The position numbers and the translations under genes are program-made. Below are positions 52,240 to 61,600 of a stretch of DNA of 64,000 nucleotides, in pieces. The notes below the pieces were generated by a model. That model was not told the origin of the DNA. It saw only the letters and a program-made list of their open reading frames with translations, and did not search any database. Numbering within the stretch: the stretch's first letter is position 1; each line of letters opens with the position of its first letter. The stretch comes from Microbacterium forte (GTDB lineage: Bacteria; Actinomycetota; Actinomycetes; Actinomycetales; Microbacteriaceae), in the NCBI RefSeq assembly GCF_031885415.1, contig NZ_CP116871.1:1240001-1304000 (forward strand), written 5' to 3'.

Positions 52240-52273
52240 GAAGAGCCGCCTCCCTCACGGGTGGCGGCTCTTC
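52240..52273. terminator. bidirectional terminator, gdhA and permease
   Basis: An 11-bp stem GAAGAGCCGCC and complement with a 12-nt loop, between the convergent stops of gdhA (52214) and the permease (52288). Confidence 0.8.
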
Positions 52274-52287
52274 TGCATCCCGCGTCG

Positions 52288-53721
52288 TCAGCTCTCGTCG
52301 ACCGGCACCTTCACGACCTTGTTGAATCCGGTCACCGCCTGGTTCTCGTCGAACGCGACGACCTTCTTGCGGAAGCCCCTCGTGATCACAGCGAGGTAGA
52401 TCAGCCCGAGCGCCGTCCAGATCAGACCACCGGTCAGGGCGTCCGCGTGCAAGTTCGCCCACAGCAGTCCGGTGAGCAGCATGCCGATTCCCGGCATCAC
52501 GATGTAGGAGAAGATGTCGCGCGGCGTGTGACGCCGACCCTTGCGGATCGCGAACCAGGCGATCACCGAGATGTTCACGAAGGTGAACGCGATCAGCGCG
52601 CCGTAGTTGATCCACGCCGCGATCAGCTCGAGCGTGAAGGGGATGGCGAGCAGTGAGATGGCGCCGACCAGCACGATGTTGAAGGTCGGCGTGTGCGTGC
52701 GGGGGTTGATGTAGCCGAAGGCCTTCTGCGGCAGCACGTTGTTGCGTCCCATCACGAGGAGCATGCGCGACACCGATGCGTGCGAGGCGAGCCCGGACGC
52801 CAGGGTCGCGCAGAAGCCCGCAGCCGTCAGCACGGCCATGAGCACGTTGCCGCCGACGAGGTTGCCGATGATCGGCAGGGTCGAGTCCTCGACGTACTGC
52901 ATGTCGCCACCGGGAGCGAACTCGTTCCAGTCCGGGAACCGCAGCTGCGTCACGTACGCGGCCACGAGGAAGATCGCTCCGCCGAGCAGCACCGTGAGCA
53001 GGATCGCCTTCGGCATGATCTTCGGGTCCTTCGCCTCCTCGGCGTACATCGTCACGGCGTCGAAGCCGATGAACGAGAAGCAGACGATCGTGGCGCCCAT
53101 GAGCACCGCGCTCATCGTCGCCCCGTCGTGGATGAACGGAGCTGCCGACGCGATCGTCCCCGCACCCTCACCACGCATCAGCTGGGCGACGACCATGACG
53201 ACGAACACGACCATCACGACGATCGAGAACACGAGCAGGATCATGTTCATGTTCGAGGTGCCGCGCATGGTCATGTAGATGATGCTCGTGACGAGGATGC
53301 AGTAGAGCACCACCCAGATCCAGCCGGGGATGTCGGGGAACAGCGCCTCGAGGTAGCTGCGGATGATGAGGCAGTTGACCATCGGGAGAAGCACGTAGTC
53401 GATGAGCGAGGTCCAGCCGACCATGAAGCCGAGGTTCGGATGGATCGACTCGCGCACGTAGGTGTAGGCGGAACCGGCGCTCGGGATGGCACGGGAGATC
53501 TTGCCGTAGCTGATCGCCGTGAAGACCATCACGACGAGGGCGACGAGGTAGGCGGCGGGAACGACGTTGTCGGTGTCGCGAGCCACCATGCCGAAGGTGT
53601 CGAAGACGACGGTCGGCGTCATGTAGCCGAGACCGAGACCGACGATCGCCCAGAGACCGAGGTTGCGTCGCAGTCTTCCGCCGCCCTGCGCGAGCGGCTT
53701 CGTCTTGATGGGCGTGGCCAT
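52288..53721 (-). CDS. APC-superfamily amino acid/amine permease
   Basis: A 477-residue transporter with about twelve helices: LGLWAIVGLGLGYMTPTVVF, the AIPSAGSAYTYVRESIHPN motif and FSFIGFDAVTMYAEEAKDP of TM6. It resembles putrescine/ethanolamine/GABA-type permeases; the exact substrate is unknown. AAGGAG lies 6 nt before the ATG. It follows the kinase-aminotransferase gene by 159 nt on the same strand, so it probably imports that enzyme's substrate. That gap is AT-rich and may hold a separate promoter. Confidence 0.92.
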   Translation of the reverse strand: MATPIKTKPLAQGGGRLRRNLGLWAIVGLGLGYMTPTVVFDTFGMVARDTDNVVPAAYLVALVVMVFTAISYGKISRAIPSAGSAYTYVRESIHPNLGFMVGWTSLIDYVLLPMVNCLIIRSYLEALFPDIPGWIWVVLYCILVTSIIYMTMRGTSNMNMILLVFSIVVMVVFVVMVVAQLMRGEGAGTIASAAPFIHDGATMSAVLMGATIVCFSFIGFDAVTMYAEEAKDPKIMPKAILLTVLLGGAIFLVAAYVTQLRFPDWNEFAPGGDMQYVEDSTLPIIGNLVGGNVLMAVLTAAGFCATLASGLASHASVSRMLLVMGRNNVLPQKAFGYINPRTHTPTFNIVLVGAISLLAIPFTLELIAAWINYGALIAFTFVNISVIAWFAIRKGRRHTPRDIFSYIVMPGIGMLLTGLLWANLHADALTGGLIWTALGLIYLAVITRGFRKKVVAFDENQAVTGFNKVVKVPVDES

Positions 53722-53880
53722 GAGTACTCCTTCGGGAACAGCGCATGGGTCGGACTTCGGGCGATCCGACGCTGACGCTCAGTATGTACCCGATATATTC
53801 CTCAGCGGAAGAGCAGATCTGATTCGAAATACGCATTTAACATGCCGCGAACCGACTCGATTCGAAGATCGGCCGCCCGA

Positions 53881-56800
53881 TCACCACCCGTCAGTGAGCA
53901 CTCGATCCAGCATCGCGACCACGTGGTCGGCGCTCTCGATCGACAGACAGAGCGGAGGCTTGATCTTCAGCACGTTCGATCGCTCGGAGGTCGTGAGCAC
54001 GATCACGCCCAACTCCCGCATCCGCTCGCAGATCGCTGCGGCCTCGGCATCCGCCGGCTCCATCGTCTCGCGATCGCGCACCAGCTCGACGCCGAGATAG
54101 AGCCCTTCGCCGTGCACAGGACCGATCAGCGGATGCCGCTCCGCGAGCGCACGAAGCGCGTCTGCCAGATGTCCACCGACCTCGAGGGCGTTGCGCTGCA
54201 GATCGTCCTCGACCATGGCGTCGAGCACGGCGAGGCCGACGCTGCTGCTGAGGGTGCTGCCACCCGCTGAGGAGAAGAACTGCCCCTGGCTGCTGAGCGC
54301 GTCGGCGATCCGCTTCGATGTGATCACGCCCCCGATGGGGAAGCCGTTGCCCATCGGCTTGGCGATCGTGACGATGTCGGGGACCACTCCGGACTGTTCG
54401 AACCCCCAGAAGGTCGACCCCATGCGACCGAAGCCCACCTGCACCTCGTCGGCGATGCAGATACCGCCCCCCGCGCGCACGAGTTCGTAGGCGCCCGCCA
54501 GATAGCCGTCGGGCAGGAGCACTCCCCCGGCGTTTCCGAGCACGGACTCGCACAGGAAGGCTGCGGGCTCTCTGCCGTCTGCGACGAGACCGTCGAGGTC
54601 TGCGGCGAGATCGGCGAGGTAGCGGCCGGCCGTGTCCTGTCCGCGGTAGGTGCCGCGGAACGGGTTGGGCACGTCGGCGATGTGCACCCAGTCGGGCCGC
54701 GTCTCGAGAGCATGCGGGTTGTCGTAGGCGCTGGTCGTGACCGCATCGCTTGCCATCGTCCACCCGTGGTAGGCCTCTCGGAGCGCCACCACCGTGCGTC
54801 GTCCGGTGGCCGCCTGCGCCAGACGGATGCCGAGATCGACCGCCTCCGAGCCGCTGTTCACCAGCAGCACCGTGTCGAGACCGCTCCCCTCGGGCATCAG
54901 CGCGATCAGCCTCTCGCTGTACTCGGCGAGATCGCGGAACAGGAACCGCGAGTTGGTGGCGAGCGTCTTCAGCTGCCGGTTCGCGGCCGCCGCGACTCCG
55001 GGATGACCATGGCCGAGTCCCGCGACGTTGTTCACCATGTCGACATAGCTGCGACCGGTCGTGTCGACGAGATGGTGCCGCCAGCCGCGTTCGATCTGCG
55101 GCGGATGCTCGTAGTAGCGCTCCTGAGCAGTCGCGAAGATGCGCTCCCTGCGCTCGAGCTCCTGGGCGGCCTCGTCGTGCTGCGCGTGGGAGGGAAGCCC
55201 GAGCAGCGCAGCCGGGTCGGCGGTGAAGCGGCGCCACGCCGCGACGCAATCGGGTGCCACGAGATGCGCGGCGACTGACGTTTCGGGCCGCGGCGCCGGA
55301 AGCGGCGGAGCATCGGCTCGCCTGAGGCCGATGACGATCGTCCTGTTCTCGAACGATGCCGCGAGCCTGCCGATGCTCTCGCCCCGCTCGACGCGGCCGC
55401 TGCGGTTCGGCTCGAGGTCGGCGCCCCGGAGCTCGAGCACCCACCCGGTGTCGAGCGCGATGCGCACCCCACCCTCTGTGATCTTGAGCTCGCCCTCTGC
55501 CGGCGCGATCATCCGCGACGACGGCCCAGGGGCGACGTGCACTTCGGTCTCGATCGGCCAGGTGGCCACAGCGCTCGCGGTGTCGACCGCCGTGCGAGTG
55601 AGCCGGAACACGCCGTACGGAACGACGGCAGCTCGCGCACCCCTCGCGTGGGCCTCGGCGACGAGGAGCGCCTCGGCGTCGGGATGCGCCCACCGGCCTG
55701 CGTCCAGCCCCTCAGCCTCGACACCGGGGTCGACCACGACGACGCGACCGTCGAGCTCCGGAAGAAGGGTCGACAGCTCGGGGCGTGCATCGTCGGCAGC
55801 AGCGAACGGCGAACGGCCGGGCTCAGGAGTCCCGGGCTCAGCAGTCTCGGGCTCGGTCTTCTCGGGCTCGGGAGCCTCCGCCACTGCTGCCTCGGGCTCT
55901 TGCGCCTCGGGCTCTTGCGCCTCAGGCTCTTGCGCCTCGGGCTCCCGGGTCTCCGGCTCCGGCACCGCCGTGTGCGAGGCGGTCGGCGTCGGCGCCTCGA
56001 ACTCCGGCGACTCGAACCCGAGCCGAGCGAGCACCAGCTCGGTCGCCTCGGCGAGCGGAACGGCCGTCGCGGCGTCGAAGATCGCCTGCTCGCCTGCGAT
56101 CCGCTCGCGGGCGTAGTCGTTGTCTCCGTCGATCGCGAGCTGTCTCCATCCGCTGGCGACGAGCAGAGCCGCTCGCAGCACGACCAGTGGCCACACGGCG
56201 AGCGCTTCGTCACGGCTGAGCGGTGCGTCGGCATGGAACGCGGCCACGGTATCGAGGGCACGGAGCGGGCGCTCCGGCTCGTGGTGCAGCATCGACGAGA
56301 CGCATACGGCCAGTTCGGCGACGCGCCAGCCAAGCCCCAGATCGCCCAGGTCGAGGACGGTGTGCGGGTGCAGCCGGGAATCGTCACCGCGCGTCCCGGT
56401 GACGTTGTCGTCGGTGAGGTCGCCGTGGATCGGCTGCACCGGCAACGCAGCGGCCACGATCGACAGTGCCTTGTGCGCGTCCTCCGCGGCCGTGCGCACG
56501 CGGGAGCGCAGCTCGGCCTCCGTCACCGCCGGGGCGAGCGCGCCGATCTGGGCATAGGCGACGCGCATGTCCCACATCTGGTCGCGCTCGAGCCCTGGAT
56601 GCGCGAGACCCGCGAGCGCGTTCACGGATGCCGCCGCCAGCGCGCCGAACTCGGCGAGGACCACGGGAGCCAGATACCCCGCATCGACCATCGGCTCACC
56701 CGCGGCGAACTCACTGCGGCGCACCGCGAATCCCCGCCAGCGCTGCGTGAGCTGACCGTCGAGTCCGGGGAGCACGGCGGGAACCCGCACGCCGGCCGCG

Positions 56801-57030
56801 CGATAGGCATCGAGCGCCGCATGCTGCGCGGCTCTCGCGTCGTCACCGAAGACGGGGTTGTCGACGCGCAGCACGCTGCGCGATCCGTCCGGCTCGACCA
56901 GCACGAAATTGCGGTCCTGATTACTGCCGAGCTCGGTCGCCACCGCCTCGACTCCGTAGCATTCGCGAGCGATCAGCGCGGCGTCGTCCGTGCTGATGTC
57001 CGGTCGGACGAGCCCCGCGCCGTCACTCAC
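53881..57030 (-). CDS. kinase (APH)-M23-like-class III aminotransferase/phospho-lyase fusion
   Basis: A 1049-residue three-part protein. N-terminal APH-type kinase (about residues 1-330): VQPIHGDLTDDNV catalytic loop and VLDLGDLGLGW metal site. A linker of repeated EPEAQ units. A middle beta-rich part resembling a degenerate M23 domain (VHVAPGPSSRMIAPAEGEL, to about 600). A C-terminal class III PLP domain (about 620-1049) with PLP Lys near 891 in TIAKPMGNGFPIGG. This matches the AGXT2L-type ammoniophospholyases that act on phosphorylated amines, with their kinase fused. GTG 57030 overlaps the upstream stop by 4 nt. Confidence 0.85.
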   Translation of the reverse strand: MSDGAGLVRPDISTDDAALIARECYGVEAVATELGSNQDRNFVLVEPDGSRSVLRVDNPVFGDDARAAQHAALDAYRAAGVRVPAVLPGLDGQLTQRWRGFAVRRSEFAAGEPMVDAGYLAPVVLAEFGALAAASVNALAGLAHPGLERDQMWDMRVAYAQIGALAPAVTEAELRSRVRTAAEDAHKALSIVAAALPVQPIHGDLTDDNVTGTRGDDSRLHPHTVLDLGDLGLGWRVAELAVCVSSMLHHEPERPLRALDTVAAFHADAPLSRDEALAVWPLVVLRAALLVASGWRQLAIDGDNDYARERIAGEQAIFDAATAVPLAEATELVLARLGFESPEFEAPTPTASHTAVPEPETREPEAQEPEAQEPEAQEPEAAVAEAPEPEKTEPETAEPGTPEPGRSPFAAADDARPELSTLLPELDGRVVVVDPGVEAEGLDAGRWAHPDAEALLVAEAHARGARAAVVPYGVFRLTRTAVDTASAVATWPIETEVHVAPGPSSRMIAPAEGELKITEGGVRIALDTGWVLELRGADLEPNRSGRVERGESIGRLAASFENRTIVIGLRRADAPPLPAPRPETSVAAHLVAPDCVAAWRRFTADPAALLGLPSHAQHDEAAQELERRERIFATAQERYYEHPPQIERGWRHHLVDTTGRSYVDMVNNVAGLGHGHPGVAAAANRQLKTLATNSRFLFRDLAEYSERLIALMPEGSGLDTVLLVNSGSEAVDLGIRLAQAATGRRTVVALREAYHGWTMASDAVTTSAYDNPHALETRPDWVHIADVPNPFRGTYRGQDTAGRYLADLAADLDGLVADGREPAAFLCESVLGNAGGVLLPDGYLAGAYELVRAGGGICIADEVQVGFGRMGSTFWGFEQSGVVPDIVTIAKPMGNGFPIGGVITSKRIADALSSQGQFFSSAGGSTLSSSVGLAVLDAMVEDDLQRNALEVGGHLADALRALAERHPLIGPVHGEGLYLGVELVRDRETMEPADAEAAAICERMRELGVIVLTTSERSNVLKIKPPLCLSIESADHVVAMLDRVLTDGW
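55891..55947. repeat. 15-bp tandem repeat in the fusion-gene linker
   Basis: Three 15-bp units at 55891, 55906 and 55921 (the third with one change) and a partial fourth encode the EPEAQ repeats of the linker between kinase and M23-like parts. Unit number could vary between strains by slippage. Confidence 0.85.
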
Positions 57031-57653
57031 CCGCGACCCGCCGCGCGACCGTCGGCGTCGAGACGCACATCGTCGGCATGCCGGGCCAGCGAGCTGCCGT
57101 AGCGCTCGGTGAGCTGCACCATGAGGTCGGGGGTGTCGCGATCCACGCCGAAGACGTGCCCGGGGAAGTCGAGTTCGGGTTGCGCGGCGGAGATCTCCTC
57201 CTCCCTGTCGGGAGACAGGAGCTGCACGGGATCTCCGACCGCGACCCAGCCGATCGGCACGACCGTTCCGGCCGGGAGCACCGCTCGTCGGTGCACGATG
57301 GCGTTCACCCGCACCTCGCATCGATCCCCGACCAGCGCACCGTTGAAGATCCGTGCCCCGGACGCGAAGAAGACCTCTTCGCCCACGGTCGCGCCGGCGA
57401 TGCTCGCGAGCGTTCCCACGAGGGTGTGCGCACCGATGTGCACGGCGTTCGCGGCCGTGGCTCTGATGAGCGCGTTCTCCATCACGATCACGTGCTCGCC
57501 GATCGTGATCGGCCCTCCTTCTGCGGTGATCACGGCGCCATGGAGCACCTGGCAGTCAGGGCCGATGGTCACGTCTCCGGAGATCACGGCGGTGGGAGCG
57601 ACGACGGCGGTGTCATGGATCCGGGGCCGAGCCCCGAGGTGCTCGTACAACAT
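57027..57653 (-). CDS. left-handed beta-helix hexapeptide protein, gamma-CA/PaaY-like
   Basis: A 208-residue hexapeptide-repeat protein with many [LIV]-G-x4 turns (TAVISGDVTIGPDCQVLHGA, ITIGEHVIVMENALI) and a C-terminal helical tail. It resembles the gamma carbonic anhydrase/PaaY group, but the His-bearing GHxAxLHG segment that binds zinc reads HTLVGTLASIAGA here, so carbonic anhydrase activity is doubtful. ATG 57653 is 6 nt after TACGCT (57660-57665 on the complement). Its stop overlaps the fusion gene start (GTGA). Confidence 0.85.
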   Translation of the reverse strand: MLYEHLGARPRIHDTAVVAPTAVISGDVTIGPDCQVLHGAVITAEGGPITIGEHVIVMENALIRATAANAVHIGAHTLVGTLASIAGATVGEEVFFASGARIFNGALVGDRCEVRVNAIVHRRAVLPAGTVVPIGWVAVGDPVQLLSPDREEEISAAQPELDFPGHVFGVDRDTPDLMVQLTERYGSSLARHADDVRLDADGRAAGRG

Positions 57654-57708
57654 GACGCCAGCGTAGCGCCGCCGCATCCGTGTCGAGAAGGCTGACCGAG
57701 CCTCCTGC

Positions 57709-57714
57709 TACGCT
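57709..57714 (+). promoter_or_regulatory. -10 box upstream of the SDR gene
   Basis: TACGCT lies 7 nt before an ATG at 57722. It mirrors an identical TACGCT on the other strand at 57660-57665, making a divergent promoter pair only about 44 nt apart. Transcription would begin at or near 57722. Confidence 0.5.
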
Positions 57715-57721
57715 GACGCCC

Positions 57722-57736
57722 ATGAAGTGCAGCTGA
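57722..57736 (+). CDS. possible four-codon leaderless upstream ORF (MKCS)
   Basis: ATG AAG TGC AGC TGA sits at the expected transcription start of the SDR gene, 71 nt before its real start. Leaderless mini-ORFs containing Cys codons are known to regulate downstream genes in Mycobacterium. Its length is minimal, so it may be coincidence. Confidence 0.2.
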   Translation: MKCS

Positions 57737-57807
57737 CTCGATCCCTCCCCCGCCTCCGACCGCCATTCGGCGTGCCCGGGGCTCCATCGATCGAAAGGCG
57801 CATCGCC

Positions 57808-58689
57808 ATGCACTCCCACGACCTTCCCCTTTTCGGACGCACTGCTCTGGTGACCGGCGTCTCCCGCAGACGCGGCATCGGATTCGCGACCGCGACGACG
57901 CTCGCGTCCCTCGGCGCGAACGTGTTCTTCCACCACTTCCGCCCCCATGATCTCGACCACCCGTGGGGCGGGGACGACCTCGACGCGGTTCGCGCCGGCA
58001 TCCACGACTCCCTCGCATCCGGGGCCATGATGGGCGACGCCCAGGCGGATCTCCGCGACCCGGCCAGCATCGACCCTCTGCTCGACGCGGCATCAGCGCT
58101 CTCGGGTCGGCTCGACATCGTCATCTGCAACCAGGCGATGAGCGGCGGCGACGGCACGATCTTCGACATGACCGCCGACCGACTCGACGCGCACTGGCAG
58201 GCCAACACCCGCGCCTCGCTGCTGCTCACAGCCGGGCTGGCGAATCGAGTACGCCGAGAACTCGGCGGTGCAGAGACTCCGGTCGGTCGCCCCGGCGACA
58301 GCATCCCGTCGCTCGGCCCCTTCGAGAAGCCGACCGCTCACGTCGTCTGGATGACCTCGGGTCAGGGGCACGGGGCGATGCGCGGCGAGATCTCGTACGC
58401 GACGAGCAAGGCCGCGCTCGCGGGGATCACCCGTTCGACTGCGGCCGAGCTGCTCGATGTCGGGATCGTGCTGAACACCGTCAATCCGGGTCCGGTGAAC
58501 ACGGGCTACCTCGATGCCGACACCACGGATCGCGATCTGTCGGGCGTCGAGGATTGGATCGCGGGCACGCCGTTCGGCCGTGTCGGTCGCCCCGACGACC
58601 CTGCCCGCCTGATCGGCTGGCTGTGCACGGACGCCGGCTCGTGGGTGGTCGGTCAGGTGCTGACCACCGACGGCGGATTCTCGCTGTAG
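57808..58689 (+). CDS. short-chain dehydrogenase/reductase
   Basis: A 293-residue SDR oxidoreductase. The cofactor motif TGVSRRRGIGFATA is near residue 15, and the catalytic Ser/Tyr/Lys are in VVWMTSGQG and ISYATSKAAL near residue 200; it ends GQVLTTDGGFSL. It has an unusual insert around residues 40-60 (HHFRPHDLDHPWGGDD). GAAAGGCG is 8 nt before the ATG. It is convergent with mfd, with 10 nt between stops. The substrate is unknown. Confidence 0.9.
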   Translation: MHSHDLPLFGRTALVTGVSRRRGIGFATATTLASLGANVFFHHFRPHDLDHPWGGDDLDAVRAGIHDSLASGAMMGDAQADLRDPASIDPLLDAASALSGRLDIVICNQAMSGGDGTIFDMTADRLDAHWQANTRASLLLTAGLANRVRRELGGAETPVGRPGDSIPSLGPFEKPTAHVVWMTSGQGHGAMRGEISYATSKAALAGITRSTAAELLDVGIVLNTVNPGPVNTGYLDADTTDRDLSGVEDWIAGTPFGRVGRPDDPARLIGWLCTDAGSWVVGQVLTTDGGFSL

Positions 58690-58699
58690 CCGGTTCCCG

Positions 58700-61600
58700 T
58701 CACTCGACCTTCGCCGGTTCGGGGAAGATCGCTGTGAAGAGCTGGTCGACCCAGTCGAGCAGCTCGGCTGCCTGCAGCGGTTCGAGTCCCACTCCCACGG
58801 CGGCGGGCACTGTCGGCATCGGCACGACGAGCGCCTCGCCTCCGCCGACCAGCTTCGCCTTGGGGTACAGCCGCTGCAGGCGCACCTTGATCGAGTCCTC
58901 GAGTCGAGCCGGTGCGATGCGCAGGTTCGAGCCCATGACCACGACGTCGGAGAGTCCGGCTCTGGCTGCACGACGGCGAAGGCGGGAGACCGCGATCAGG
59001 CCCGTGACCTCGTCGGGAGGGGTGCCGTAGCGGTCGGTGAGCTCGTCGATGACGAGATCGATCGCGTCGTCCTTCGCCGTCGCCGTCGACGCCGCTGACA
59101 GCTTCTGGTATGCCTCGAGACGAAGTCGTTCGCTGTCGATGTAGTACTCGGGGATGCGCGCGTCCAACGGCAGCTCGAGGCGCAGCTCCTGGCCCGACTC
59201 GACGTCTTCGCCACGGAACGTCGCGACGGCCTCGCCGATCATCCGGAGGTAGAGGTCGAATCCGACCCCGGCGATGTGTCCGGCCTGTTCACCGCCGAGC
59301 AGGTTGCCGGCGCCTCGCAGTTCGAGGTCTTTGAGCGCGACCTGCATTCCCGACCCCAGGTCGTTGTTGACGGCGATCGTCTGGAGGCGGTCGGCCGCCG
59401 TCTCGCTGAGAGGCTTCATCTCGTCGTAGAGGAAGTACGCATAGGCGCGCTCGCGACCTCGACCGACACGGCCGCGCAGCTGGTGCAGCTGGCTCAGCCC
59501 GTACTTGTCGGCCCTGTCGATGATGATCGTGTTCGCGTTCGCGATGTCGAGACCCGTCTCGATGATCGTGGTCGAGACGAGCACGTCGAACTTGCGCTCC
59601 CAGAAGTCGTCGACGACCTGCTCGAGCGCGTGCTCGCCCATCTGACCGTGCGCCACGGCGATGCGCGCCTCGGGCACGAGCTCGGCGAGCTGGGCAGCGA
59701 CGCGCTGGATCGACTGCACGCGGTTGTGCACGAAGAACACCTGGCCCTCGCGCAGGATCTCTCGACGGATCGCCGCCGCCATCTGCTTGTCGCTGCGGGG
59801 CCCGACGAACGAGAGGATCGGATGCCGGTCCTCCGGCGGCGTCGCGAGCGTCGACATCTCGCGGATGCCCGTGACCGCCATCTCGAGCGTGCGCGGGATG
59901 GGCGTCGCGCTCATCGCGAGGATGTCGACATTCGTCTTCATCTTCTTGAGGGTGTCCTTGTGCTCGACGCCGAAGCGCTGCTCCTCGTCGATGATCATCA
60001 GGCCGAGGTCTTTGAACATGACCTGATCGGTGAGGATGCGGTGGGTGCCGATCACCATGTCGACGGTGCCGTCGAGCAGGCCGTCGAGAGTGAGACGCGC
60101 CTCCTTGTCGGTCTGGAAGCGCGACAGCGGACGCACCTTGACGGGGAATCCGGCGAAGCGCTCGGTGAACGTCTCGAGATGCTGCTTGACGAGCAACGTC
60201 GTCGGCACGAGCATCGCGACCTGCTTGCCGTCCTGGATCGCCTTGAACGCCGCGCGCACGGCGACCTCGGTCTTGCCGAAGCCGACGTCGCCCGACAGCA
60301 GCCTGTCCATCGGGATCGGCCGCTCCATGTCGGCCTTGATCTCATCGATGGTCTGCAGCTGATCGAGGGTCTCGGCGAACGGGAACGCCTCTTCGAGCTC
60401 GCGCTGCCAGGGCGTGTCCGGGCCGAACGCGTGACCCTTCGCGCTCATCCGCGCCGAATACAGCTTGACCAGCTCGACGGCGATGTCGCGCACGGCCTTG
60501 CGAGCCTTGCCCTTCGCCTGCGACCAGTCGCTGCCGCCCATCTTCGACAGGGTCGGCCCCTCGCCGCCGACGTACTTCGAGAGCAGGTCGAGCTGATCGG
60601 TGGGCACGTAGAGCTTGTCGCCGGGATAACCGCGCTTCGACGGGGCGTACTCGAGCACGAGATAGTCGCGCACGGACTTCGTCGCGTTGCGCCCGCCGGT
60701 CGACACCTCGCGCTGCGTCATCTCGACGAATCGGCCGATGCCGTGCGTGTTGTGCACGACATAGTCGCCCTGCTTGAGCTGCAGCGGATCGACGACGTTC
60801 TTGCGACGCGACGCGAGCTTCTTGACGACGCGCTGGTCTCCGCCGATCGTGCGCCCGTAGAACTCGTTGTCGGTGAGGACGGCGAGCTTGGCCTCGGGGA
60901 TCTGGAATCCGGCTTCGACCGAGCCGGTGACGAGAGTCGCGACGCCGGTGTCGGGCGCGTCGGTCAGCTCGGACACGATGCGGGCGGCGATCCCTCGGTC
61001 GGACAGCACGTCGCGGGCACGGTCGACGAGGCCCGCTCCGGCGGCGATCACGACGACCCGCCAGCCGTCTGCGACCTTCGCCTCGACGAACGAGATCGCA
61101 CCGTCGACGTTGCCGTGGAACGACGGGATGACCGAGGCGTCGATGGTCTCGGCGTCCTCGCCGCCCATCGAGAACGGGCTCAGTCGCCACCAGACGCCGC
61201 CGCGATCGCGGACGACCTCGCGCAGCCGGGCGATGGTGAGGAAGTCGCCGGCACCGAGATCGATGGGGGCCGACGCGCCGGAGGTCGCCGCGCTCCAGGC
61301 CGCGTCGAGGAACTCGCGGTTGGTCTCGCCCAGTGTGATCGCACGGGCGCTCGACCGCTCGGGGTCGACGACGGCCGTCGCGACGCCCTCGGGCAGGTAC
61401 TCCGCGAGCGACTTCAGCGGACCGGAGACCGCCGGAAGAAGAGACTCCATGCCCTCGACCGGGATTCCCTCGGCCATCTTCTCGAGCATCCCCGCGATCG
61501 CCGGGAACACGCCGATCAGCGCTCGCGCGCGATCGCGAACGTCAGGAGTCAGCAGCAGCTCGCGGCTCGGCGGCAGATCGACGCCGTCGACGTCGCCCGG

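Noticed and set aside
57031..57321. N-terminal extension of the kinase-aminotransferase fusion upstream of 57030
   Set aside because: It would overlap the hexapeptide gene by about 290 nt, is Arg-rich nonsense, and the GTG at 57030 gives a clean 4-nt overlap.
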